Below are positions 12,974 to 24,014 of a stretch of DNA of 64,000 nt, piece after piece (the stretch's first letter is position 1; every line of letters begins with the position of its first letter). The notes beneath the pieces were generated by a model that saw only the letters and a list, made by a program, of their open reading frames with translations, ran no database searches and was not told where the DNA came from. The DNA lies in NCBI GenBank assembly GCA_027943335.1, contig BSBK01003565.1:749001-813000 (forward strand), given 5' to 3'. The DNA comes from Chamaecyparis obtusa (taxonomy: Eukaryota; Streptophyta; Pinopsida; Cupressales; Cupressaceae). Position numbers and translations under genes: made by a program.

Positions 12974-14310
12974 ATGCCTTCTATTACACGAGCCGATCGA
13001 CGAGGCAGAGGTCGTAAAGCTGCATGAGTCAGTGCAGGATGGGGAGGTGGACCACCACCACCTCCACCGCCGCCTCCACCACCACCACCACAACTAAACC
13101 CTAATCAGGATATCATGGACGTCGTTCAGAATTTGATTAGGGTAATTCAACAGAGGTTACCACCCATAGTTCCTCAGCCAGAGCAGCAGGGTTCTGAAAG
13201 GGAAGCAGATATACCAGGGGGTGGTAGAGAAGATAACAGAGAGAGGAGTAGGAGCCCTCCACCCAGGAATGTTGAGGGTTGTGGTGATCATGAGGGTGAG
13301 TCAGTGCATCAGATGGAGGTATCGCCCGAGCATGGGATCAGGGGCAGAGAGAGACCCCATAGAGATGTTGGGGATGAGATCCAAGAGTTAATATGACTCC
13401 AACCACCTTTATTTTTTGGATCCACTGACGGGTCAGTAGAAGATGCCTTGTTACAGATTTTACAGTGATGCTTTGGATTGCGCCCTTATAGGAGTAATCT
13501 AAAGGCATGACTTGCAGTTCATCTCCTACGGGATAAGGCCTCCATTTGGTGGCAGCGGGAGGAGTCCATTGGAGTAGTGGCTATTGACACACTCACTTGG
13601 GAGTCTTTTGTAGCCTGATTTTGAGAGAGGTATCTCTCCGAGCATTTCAAACAGAGGCAAATAGAGGAGTTCCATGATCTCCAGCAGAGAGGCCTCACAG
13701 TGGCCCAGTATGAGTGTCGATTTCTTGAGCTCCTTCCATATGTGGATTATATGAAGGATGAGAAACTGCGTATCCATCGTTTCATTAAGGGACTTAATAT
13801 GTCTCTCCAGGGGACAGTACATCTAGATTTTCCTCCCACGTTCAGAGATGCAGTTGAGATGGCAATTGTAGCGAGGATATTCGCACTAGACAGGAGTCTC
13901 AGGATCAGTCTCAGCACTGAAACCCTTCATCCCAGCAGTCAGGATAGCATAAATCCTCTTGGAAGGGGAAACAGAACCATTTAGTAGGATCCTTTAAGGG
14001 TCAACAGTCTCAGCAACAGGGATCTTAGCAGGGTTCTAGACAGAGACATTCACAGGGTTATCAGGGCTCCAAGCCCAAACAGTGGCAGTCTCAGCGCCCT
14101 ATACAGGATCAGAGGACACAGACCCCTCAGGCACAGCCAGCTAGGACTCAGTAGTCCTCTAGGGGTGGATATAGTGGTTCCAGTAGGACTAGAGGGACAC
14201 ATTAATAGCCTAGGACATAAGGAGTACAGATTCAGAATTGAGGACCATGTTACACTTGCGATGGTATGGGTCATATTGCGAGAGTGCCCATAGGGATAGT
14301 TAGCTAGTGG
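12974..14310 (+). pseudogene. gag: gag of gypsy copy 2 (broken)
   Basis: Collinear with the copy 1 gag: ATG at 12974, the shared TGA at 13025-13027, the proline-rich stretch, then the gag core with the shared TGA at 13616-13618. Private lesions include TGA at about 13394 (AGA in copy 1) and TGA near 13466. The zinc-knuckle segment near 14248-14290 has lost about two bases relative to copy 1, so the final Cys codon falls out of frame. The ORF at 13700-13984 carries the IHRFIKGLNMSLQG block. Non-functional as gag. Confidence 0.85.
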
Positions 14311-14433
14311 TCAGAGAGGGGCTACCTCAGAGCCTATAGTCGGAGATATGGGTAGATCCCATAGGGTCTTTGCAGCGATTGATAACCGCTAGGCCGAGCA
14401 CTAGGCCATGGTTATAGAGGCCACAGGTATGAT

Positions 14434-16352
14434 TTAAGATATCAGTGTTTCTATTTTGTTTGATTCAGGAGCTATAGACTCCTTTATATCACCCTATGTA
14501 GTAGAGCATTGCGGGCTGGTGGCAGTTAGACAGGATGCTAGTTGGGAGGTCGAGTTAGCCTCAGGAGCTAGGGTGTCTGTTAGTTCCTTAGTTCACAGTT
14601 GTCAGATTCAGATTGGAGACTTCATCATCACGTCTGATCTCCGCATTACCCCTCTAGGTTCTTATGATGTAGTCCTTAGCATGGATTGGCTATGCGCCCA
14701 CAGCGCCAAGATGGATTATCCTCAGAAGATGGTTGAGTGTGTGGATGATCATGGTACTTCTATGGTGATATTTGGAGTACAGAGGCCAATATCCCTTCGC
14801 ATGATTTCTGCCATGCAGCTTAGGCGGTGCATGCGAAAAGGATGTCAGTTATTTGCCATCACCATTAGTGATAGAGAGGAGGATTCAGAGGGGGAGCCTT
14901 CGCTTGAGGACTACCCTATCCTCCAGGAGTTTTTAGATGTATTTCCTACTGAGCTACCTGGTATGCCTCCACCTAGGGCAATTGATTTTTATATAGATCT
15001 TGTGCCAGGAGCTGAGCCCGTATCTAGAGCACCTTACAGGATGACCACACATGAGCTCAATGAGCTCAAGATTCAGCTAGAAGAGCTCTTGGAGAAGGGG
15101 CATATCCGACCTAGTGTATCACCTTGGGGTGCACTAGTTATTTTTGAGAAGAAGAAGGATGGATCACTTAGACTGTGCATTGATTATCGACAGTTGAATA
15201 AAGTAACAATTAAGAACCAATACCCACTCCCCAGGATCGATGATTTATTTGATCAGTTGCAGGGTGCTCGAGTATTCTCAAAGATAGATCTGAAGTCGGG
15301 TTACCATCAGTTGTGGATTGTGGAAAGTGATATCCACAAGACTGCTTTTCGTACAAGGTATGGTCACTATGAGTTCATAGTGGTGCCATTTGGCCTCACG
15401 AATGCTCCAGTTGTGTTCATGAGCCTCATGAATGGGGTATTTCGTACATTCTTTGATAAGTTTGTGGTAGTGTTCCTAGATGATATTTTGATTTATTCCC
15501 GCAATGAGGAGGAGCATGAGGAGCATCTGAGATAGGTTTTGCAGCGTTTGAGAGAGAATCAACTATATGGAAGCTTGTCAAAATGTGCCTTCTTTAGATC
15601 TGAGGTGCATTATCTTGGTCATGTTATATCCAGCAATGGGTTGTCTGTAGACCCATCGAAGATTAGAGGCATTATGGATTGGCTAGCACCCACCAGTGTC
15701 ACCGAGGTCAGGAGTTTTATGGGCTTAGCAGGCTATTATAGGCGCTTTGTGGCGGGATTTTCTAGGATAGCTCATCCCATCACTTCCCTTCAGAGAAAGG
15801 GGAAGAAATATGAATGGACGAAGAAGTGTGAGAGAGCTTTTTAGGAGCTCAAGAGAGCCCTCACTAGTGCTCTGATCTTAGCAGTACCAGATCCTTCAAC
15901 AGACTTTGTGGTGTGCACTGATGCTTCCTTGGATGGATTAGGAGCAATTCTTATGCAGGATGGTCGTCCTATAGCTTTCGAGTCTAGGAAGCTAAAGACC
16001 CATGAGCTCAATTATCCTACTCATGATCTAGAGCTTGCAGTGGTAGTTCATGCCTTGGTGAGATGGCGACACTTTCTTCTAGGTCACATATTCAGATCAC
16101 CAGAGTCTTCAGTACATCTTCTCACAGTCCAATCTTAATGCTAGGTAGAGGAGATGGATGGAGTTTTTGTGTGAGTATGATTTTGATGTTCATTACAATA
16201 AAGGGAAAGAGAATGTAGTTGCAGATGTCTTGAGTAGAAGGCGGCACGAGCTCTCCTCTATGAGTACTAGTACAGATTTGAGGGAACATATTTTGCATCA
16301 CTTGCCAGAGGATGGATTTTACATAGAGGTTTGTCAGGCTATCCATTCTTAG
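14434..16352 (+). pseudogene. pol: pol (PR, RT, RNase H) of gypsy copy 2 (broken, long open stretch)
   Basis: This copy keeps the longest open stretch of the array, 14456-15535 (359 codons). It covers protease (FDSGAIDSF near 14461, [10 protein letters not shown] near 14665) and most of reverse transcriptase through FLDDILIYS (about 15475-15500). It then meets the same TAG (15533-15535) as copy 1. Translation resumes at 15539 with the RT thumb/connection, stops at TAG 15842-15844 (CAG in copy 1), and continues into RNase H ([11 protein letters not shown] near 15920). The frameshift before the DHQSLQY-like block (about 16090) and TAG near 16350 are shared with copy 1. Confidence 0.88.
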
Positions 16353-17742
16353 ATACCCCTTGAGGGGAGAATTGTTGAGTATTCTTTAGAGCCCGATGGA
16401 CTTTTACATCATAGAAGACGCATTTATGTACCCTCTACAGGGGATTTGCGAGATTTTATTATGCTTGAGGCTCACAGAGCCCCATATGCAGCTCACCCAG
16501 GAGTTAAGAAGTTGCATGCGGATCTGAGAGAGTTGTATCATTGGCCAGGCATGAGATTACAGATCGCCAGCATAGTGGCTAGATGCCTAGAGTGTCAGAG
16601 AGTTAAGACTGAGCACAGTCATCTAGGTGGGCTCCTACAGCCACATGAGATTGCCAAGTGGAAGTGGGATGTTATATCCATGGACTTCATTGTTGGTCTC
16701 CCTATGTCTTCTCACCGCCATGATGCCATCTTGGTGATGGTTGACACGTTGACCAAGATTTCCCACTTCTCACCCGTGCGTCCTACTTTCACAGCACGAG
16801 ATGTAGCTCAGGTGTTCTTGCGGGATATTGTCAAACTTCATGGCATCCCCCGTAAGATCATCTCGGATAGAGACTCCTTGTTTACATCAGCTTTTTGGAG
16901 AGAGTTACAAGCAACATTGGGCACCAGGCTCAATTTCAGCACGACATATCATCCTCAGATAGATGGACAGATAGAGAGGGTTAACCAGGTGTTAGAGGAT
17001 ATGTTATGTATGTATGTGATGGACCATCAAGTCAAGTGGGAGGAATACCTACATCTGGTAGAGTTTGCCTATAACAATGGGCACCATTCTTCTATTGGTA
17101 TGCCACCATATCAGGCCTTATATGGTAGACCATGCAGGACACCACTGATTTGGGATAGGATCGAGGATAGAGTATCTATTGGGCCTCAGTTGGTCAAGGA
17201 TATGAAGCAATAGGTGGTCTTGATTAGACAACGCCTTAGAGAGGCCCAAGATCGACAAAAGAAGTATGCAGATGCGAAGATGGTAGACCGTGAGTATATG
17301 GTTGGTGATAGGGTATTCTTGAGAGTGCGACCGCATAAGAGTCCAATCCATTTTGGAAAGGGCTCTAAGTTAGCACCTCACTTTGTTAGACCTTTAGAGA
17401 TATTGGAGAGGATAGGACCAGTTGCCTATCATTTAGCTTTGCCACCCAGCCTGTCATGCATCCACGATGTATTTCATATATCTATGTTACGAAAATATAT
17501 TTATGATGAGTCTCACATTATAGATTGGGATGCCTTGCAAGTGGAGTCGGACGGACAGATAGCCTTGGAGCCCATTCAAATTTTGGGTCGACGGACCCTA
17601 GCACTTTGAGGCAGAGAGCTGTACCAAGTTAGGGTCCAGTGGAATTATTATGATGAGGTCACGACTTCATGGGAGGATGCAGCATAGATGAGATCACAGT
17701 ACCCATATCTTTTTTATGAACTCCAGGAGGAAGTTCATGCCT
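16353..17742 (+). pseudogene. pol: integrase and chromodomain-like tail of gypsy copy 2 (broken)
   Basis: An open stretch at 16446-17213 holds a complete-looking zinc-binding domain (HPGVKKLH, CLECQRVK) and catalytic core with D (VISMDFIVGLP), D (IISDRDSLFTS) and E (VNQVLEDML). It stops at TAG 17211-17213, where copy 1 has CAG. The next stretch, 17214-17609, carries the C-terminal domain (PHFVRPLEILERIG, with the GPF motif changed to RPL) and RRTLAL before the TGA shared with copy 1. The chromodomain-like tail (VRVQWNYYDEV, MRSQYPYLF) follows to about 17730. It is less damaged than copy 1 in integrase but still not a single polyprotein. Confidence 0.85.
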
Positions 17743-17743
17743 T

Positions 17744-17754
17744 GGGGGGGAGGA
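17744..17754 (+). other. Polypurine tract, gypsy copy 2
   Basis: GGGGGGGAGGA lies immediately before LTR3. The following bases read TTTGAGGCC instead of TGTGAGGCC, so the LTR start has one substitution. Confidence 0.75.
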
Positions 17755-20700
17755 TTTGAGGCCTCACCCTGACCCATCATAGCATCTTTTCTTATTTGCA
17801 TTTTGATACATTGATACACTTGTTGATTTATTCTGATAGAGACTCGAGATACTATATTTTGATGATGATTATTATGCCATGTGGATCACCTTATGATGTG
17901 CATTAGAATTTAGAGTATGTTGAGATTTTGATTATGCATATTTAGTAGTGTGATTTTGATGGGAATATTAGATCATGTTTAAATTTGATTTCCCCACAGG
18001 TGACATGTCATTATGATTATGTAATTGTGATGCTTAAACACTTTGAATAGAAAATTTGGATTCTGCATATAGCAATTAGAATTGAATTATGCATATTGAT
18101 TTATGTTGCTAAATAGAGAATTGAATATGTATATTTCATGTAATGTTATCATCTTGAACTACTGATGCTCGATGTGAAGTGTGTAGGTAAGAGAACCATG
18201 GAATTAATCGGAGAACCAAGGTTAAACATATGTGAACTGAGTACGCCAAGGCTTAATCCGGTATGGGATTAAAAGCCTCGTTGCAATGTGAACTCATTGT
18301 TAATGTGAATTTTTGCACATGTGTTATTGATTAATTTTTTGTTGTCATCCAGGACACGACATTTTGTATATAATGTGCAATCGTTAGTGTCACTTGACAC
18401 TTGTTCATCCTTGTTCTAGTCACTTCTAGAGACCAATAAAGGGGTTCTAAGGGATATTTTTGGCATAATTTAAGTACCTAAGTGATAGGGGTATGGGTTA
18501 TGAATGTTTTGAGCATGTCCATAATTCCCTAGAAATTTTGGTAACTCATTTTATGACCCATTTACGCTTAGCTTCGAAATTGGATAAGTCCTAATCTCTA
18601 CCCAACTCCACCATTTTCTTTCAATCATGCATTATCATGGGGGGGACAAGGAAAGACAATAGGACCATAGAGTCAAGTCTGCATTTATGGATGGTGGGTG
18701 GGTAGAAATTTGGAGGCCTTTTTAGAGGCCCTTAAGAGATTTAGTGGGTGTTCACCCAATCTCTACATTTGAAGACATTAGGGTTTAGATTGAGCAAGGA
18801 TAAGTGGATAAGCTCTTCTCAAATTTCCATTTTCATCACACTTGTGGAGGTTGGTTACTCTTCTCATGGAAGCCTTTCTACTTTTTCATTAGATTAGCTT
18901 GTATTTTTCTCTCTCATGCATATGAATCTTGGTTCTTGTTGTGACAATGTGTTGTAAGGGAGGGATTTTGGGTTTGATTTCATGATTTGATCTTGTTCTT
19001 TTTTCTTGATTGAGGGAGTTCTTGTTTATGGGTGTGAGGTATTACTCACCCTTTAGGAAGGGAAGAAGTGGCCTATGGGTGGAGGGGTTAGTTGGGCTCT
19101 CCATGAGGTGAGAGTCTCTTCTCTTGGAGAAGAGGGATAAGTCCATGGTGTATGGGCACCATGGAAGCCATTGTATTCTTGTATTTTGAAGAGGATGTTA
19201 AGCAAAGTATGTGTATGAAGCTTTTGGATATGTAGCCTTAAAGAGGCAATTGAATACTCATGGTGAGAAATTTGTATGTAATGGCATTCTCCCCTTGGAA
19301 AAGCCCACCTCCACCCTCTCAATGAGCTTGTAAGACTCATTTGTGTAGCCTTGGGAGGGAGTAATTTGTTGTATGTATGTTTGTGTAACTTATTTTGTGA
19401 GCATCTTGTTGATCTTGTTGCATATCCGTTTAGCCTTGGTTCTCCAAGCTCGGGGGTGGTCTCATAAGAGACCTAGGTTGGGTGGTGAGCACCCATGGTT
19501 CTCCATTTCTTTTATTGCAGGTTTGGATGCTAATACTCATGTGGAAGATGCTTGAAGAAGTTCTCTCTCTTGGTGTAATAGTGTAGAAATGTTCTATATT
19601 GTGGTATTGTTGGCTCTTGATGAAGAATCACCATCTGGATTGTATAGTGCAATGTTATTGTATACCTTTTGGTCTTTGTGAAGATGAATGGAGGAAAGTT
19701 TGTCATCTCCATTGAACTTTGATTGAGTTTTATCCATCTTGTTATTGTTTGGTTGTAAATAAGAAGACTTCTCTTTTTGTGTTATATGTATTTGCAAATG
19801 AAGAGAGAACTCATTATGATTAGGATTGATCAATTACCTTCATGCCATTGTAATTATGTTTTTACAATAGTAGAGTTATCCATATAATGCAAAAAGAAAT
19901 GGTGATTTTCAAGTTGATAGAATAATCAAGTTATTAACTTCAATAGTATAAATATATGATTGTAGATGTATGGAAATTGTATTCTATTTGATGTTTGATT
20001 GTAATATTTGAGTTCAATTATAATCAAGCTCTTCTTGAGTAGATCACTTAAACAATATGCACATCACCTTAGTTGAAAACCAATAACTCTATCTTAATTT
20101 TCCTTCAAACAAACATGACAGCAAATTGCAATCAAACTATATTATATTGTAATGTAACATTCATGTTTCTCTTAATTCAATGCACTAATAAATTGATGCA
20201 TGCATTGATCCAAAAATATAAATAAGCCAAGAAAAGGTAAAGAAATCCTATGGTTCATAAAATGATATTTCTAGATTTATAAGAGAAAATTGCTCTTTAG
20301 AATTTGTATGTGAATAACATTATTCCCATACCACAGAAAATATTCTTCTTCATTACATTATGTCCTTGATTAGTATTAAGTTAAGTCTAATATCCTAACC
20401 TAACCTAGCTAGCTATTAGACACTAAACCCCATTAATATAAATTTCTCAATATTGTCATAAATCTATATCCTATCCTAAGCAAACAAAAGGGACCCACTA
20501 TCTTTTCATCCCTTCATAGATATTAATACTTAAAAATTTAACTTGCTATAAAATTATGCTATCATAATGGAGGCTCAGGGCTTTAAGTCAAATTGTAAGG
20601 AGGGCTGGCTAGCAAGTGGGGGTAGGGACCACTAGTCATGTCACCCACTTGACTTCGCCCTTCCCTTAGAACCAAAAACCCACGCCACCCTCTTGCATGG

Positions 20701-22410
20701 AAATTTATTAATCAACTTTTATTTGCTCCTAGTGAGGGAAAAATCTGACATTTTAATTAATGTCCTTCCCTTGTCAAGTTTCCCACATGCCACGTGAGCA
20801 TAGGCTTGGGGTAAGTCGAAACAAAAAAAAACAAAAACTTTTTCAAAACCATGCTCTCCTACCCACGTAGCATAAAGACTTTGGGATGTGGGGGTAAAGT
20901 GGTGGGGCATGTCTTGTCCTTACCCCACTCACGAGTCATTCCTCCTTGAGGTGTGCCCACCTTGGGATAGGATGTTGTAAGGAGGCTAGGTGTGTAGGTT
21001 GGTAAAAAGGCTAGGTGACTAGGCATGTTAAGATAGGTGGTAGATTAGTCTTAGGGAATTGAATTGTTATTGATGATGTTATTATATATTTGTTGGAATA
21101 TTGCATATTGTTTTAGGTGTTTAATTTTGCAGGATATTATTATTTATATAAATATTGGTAATTGCATGTTGATTTAGATGTTTTGTAGGGAGTTGAATGG
21201 GTATGAAATTAATAGGGGTTTAAATTGTTTTGTTATGTTAATTATGTATGTTTTGTAAGGAGTTGAATGGGTATGAAATTAATAGGGGTTTAAATGTTTT
21301 TGTTATTATGTTAATTATGTACTTGTTTATTAAGTTGTATATATATACATATAGATTTGAGATTACATATTAATTAGAAGGGTAGTTCTATAGAGAGGAT
21401 GTGATAGGTTATTAGGTTAGTTAGAGATTTAGTATTTAGTAAGTTTTATAGTGATATATTAAACAATGAGTAGAAATAAACTATTCTAGAATATAATCCT
21501 CTAGGTATTAATCTAGTTATTAATATCAATTTTATGGGTTAACTATTTAGTTAATAAGTCAATACACTAGTCAATAGTCTTGGACTATGGTTAATAGAAG
21601 ATTCTTACATTTGAACAATTATTTTAATTTGCTAATGTATCCTTTATAGAATTATGTAATAGATAAAGAGAGTAATGTGTTCACTCTAAATCAGTTATGA
21701 TATAATTTGTTAACTCGATAGATTATTCTTTTCAGTAAAATAAGAACTTGATAGTGGAACAATTACTCTAGGTTAAACTGTTAATTCATATTGGTTAATA
21801 GAATTGTATGCTAATGTATGGCTTAGGACCTCTAATCTTAATTTATATGAGTAACATTAACATGAATTAATCTTCGAATGATATAGACATAAGATCTTTG
21901 GTCAGTAATGAACCAAATCAACCCATGTCAATATGAAATAAATTATTAATATAATAACATCCTTGTTTAACTATTATTTAGATACGTGAATTTACAGTAA
22001 CTTTTGATCCTAGAAAAGAATGGACACATGACGTTTGACATTAGAATCAAATTAAGAACGTTAGTATTTTTAGCCTTTATCTATGTTGCTAATGAACTTA
22101 ATGGACTAGGTATGCTTACACTGAATTAGTGGTTGGTCAATTGACATTAATTAGGGAGAAGACTTATGCCCTAGACATTCAGAATGCACCTTGAACATAA
22201 GTCTCTTTGGAACTAAATACACAAGGGGTTCCGTTTTCAAGGTCTGACTCTCCCTACACTAGCTAACCGCTTGATTCTAGATTGCACCCGGCATAGCCGA
22301 TGATGAAGTACAACTAACCTTGTAGTCATCTCTTAACTTTTCACCTTGCACAAAAAAAAAAAAAAAAAAAAAAAATGTTATGTTTTTGGTTGTTTATTTT
22401 GGGCATGACA
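17755..22410 (+). mobile_element. Ty3/gypsy (Tekay-type) LTR, copy 3
   Basis: A complete LTR of about 4656 bp. Its 3' end is sharply defined: TGACA at 22406-22410 is followed by sequence (GCCAT...) unrelated to the internal regions after LTR1 and LTR2. GCCAT would be the target-site duplication, but its partner lies left of the window. Relative to LTR2 it carries a 70-bp tandem duplication (units starting at 21178 and 21248) and an A-run of over 20 bases near 22351-22375. Confidence 0.88.
21178..21317 (+). repeat. 70-bp tandem duplication private to LTR3
   Basis: The segment beginning ATGTTTTGTA at 21178 is repeated from 21248 with few differences. LTR1 and LTR2 have a single copy, so it arose after LTR3 separated from them. 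Confidence 0.85.
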
Positions 22411-23960
22411 GCCATTTTAGGAAGTGAATAAAATATCATCATTCACATCAAAAATTTAAACAATATTGACAAGAGTGTAATTGATGGAAGAGGAAAAATT
22501 GCTTAAATGGAAGAAGAAGAGTTCCTTTAGTGGAAGAAGAAGAGCCCCCACATCTCTTAAAAAGAGTAGTAAAAAATTAAATAAAAAATAATTTGATACA
22601 TTTTGAATTTAAATCTTTTTTTTGTTGATTAAATAAATGACAAAAAGATCGATTAAACTAATTTTAAATTAATATATACATTATGTAATTATATAAAAAA
22701 TACAAAATACAAAATAAGATATCAACATAAAATATATATAAATATATCATTTTACAAATTAATATTTAACTTACTCATACCATCTCACGTTCCATCAATA
22801 GCTGCGTCCTATGAATGAGTTGGATATCTTTAATAATTTATATACAACATTTCTCATTAATTTTAAGTATAATTACAACAGTTATAATAATGTCTGCATA
22901 CTAATAAATATCAGATAACCACTTCTATATATATAGTTATTGATGGAACATGAGAGGAAGCAGCTAAACTCCCTACAAAATGTACTATTGTCCAAATTTT
23001 AAAAACCAGAATAACTTAAATGTACTATTGTCAAAATGTACTACTGACATTTTCCTACCATTTAACTTAGATCTTAAACATATATTTCATAATCCCAAAT
23101 CCATTACAACAAACGTAACATTAATCCAAAGCATCTAATATCCTATTAGGATTGTAGTTGCACCTTATTATTGTTCCTAATGATATATGCTATAGAGATT
23201 TCAGATCTTAGTTTTCATCCATAAACTAGGATCTTATTTTCGTACCGATCAAAAGATTAAAAAGCTAAAAAGTTTGAGCAAGTTTAAAATTAAGGTGTAA
23301 ATAGGTCCTAATATCGAAGTAGATAAATAAAGGACCACATATACTCTAAAAACAATTGTCACCTCTTGTTTATTAAATTGTTAATTTAATCTTAAAGATT
23401 GACAAACAACATTACTTTTCTCACCTCGTATATCATGCAAACAAGTGTTGTAAGTAAATAGCACAATAATCAAAGTCCACTTTCCACTAGTTTCAAGATA
23501 CATAAACGTAATTTGATCTCATTTATATTTTAACAAATATTTAATTATAATTCCAATTATCTTTCTTTAATTGTATTAAAATACAACTCCGTGTACATGA
23601 AGTCAGCTAATTTATGTTGAATTATTATTCAATATTTAATACTTTACAATGTTTTTGAAAAGTGATTTTGTTTTCTTCCATTATTATAGAGTTAAAAATT
23701 ATTTTAGTTAAACATAGCTGTCACTTTCAATTTGGTAGAAAGACAATATTTAAAAGATTTATTTATAAAGAATATTTATCACCTACTTCTTTAGACTTTG
23801 AAGAGCCGGCAGAATTGACTTTGATCAAGGCCTCCACCATCATGACCATTAAACATGCCAGACACCAAGCCACATAATTCTCTTTATGCTTTATCATAGA
23901 CAGTTCATTATTTGGTACCACTTGCTGCACTTTTTAACTTGAACTTTACTTGAGCCACCT
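22411..23960. other. AT-rich upstream intergenic region
   Basis: No coding region, RNA gene or clear transposon ORF is seen between the gypsy array and the transporter gene. It contains a MITE-like inverted repeat (22780-22957) and short near-duplicates of GTACTATTGTC near 22982 and 23020. It should include the transporter promoter. Confidence 0.6.
22780..22957. repeat. MITE-like imperfect inverted repeat
   Basis: The left arm at 22780-22802 (CATCTCACGTTCCATCAATA core) pairs with the right arm at 22936-22957 (TTATTGATGGAACATGAGAG core) with one central mismatch. About 133 AT-rich bases lie between. Size and AT-richness resemble a small MITE, but no flanking duplication was established. Confidence 0.4.
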
Positions 23961-23972
23961 GACCCCGCCTGC

Positions 23973-23981
23973 TATATATAT
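23973..23981 (+). promoter_or_regulatory. Candidate TATA box of the transporter gene
   Basis: TATATATAT lies 34 bases before the chosen ATG at 24015. If transcription starts the usual ~30 bp downstream, the 5' UTR would be only about 10 bases, so a more distal start or an upstream non-coding exon remains possible. Confidence 0.45.
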
Positions 23982-24014
23982 GGACTAATAGATGTTTTTC
24001 TTTCATCAATCAAG

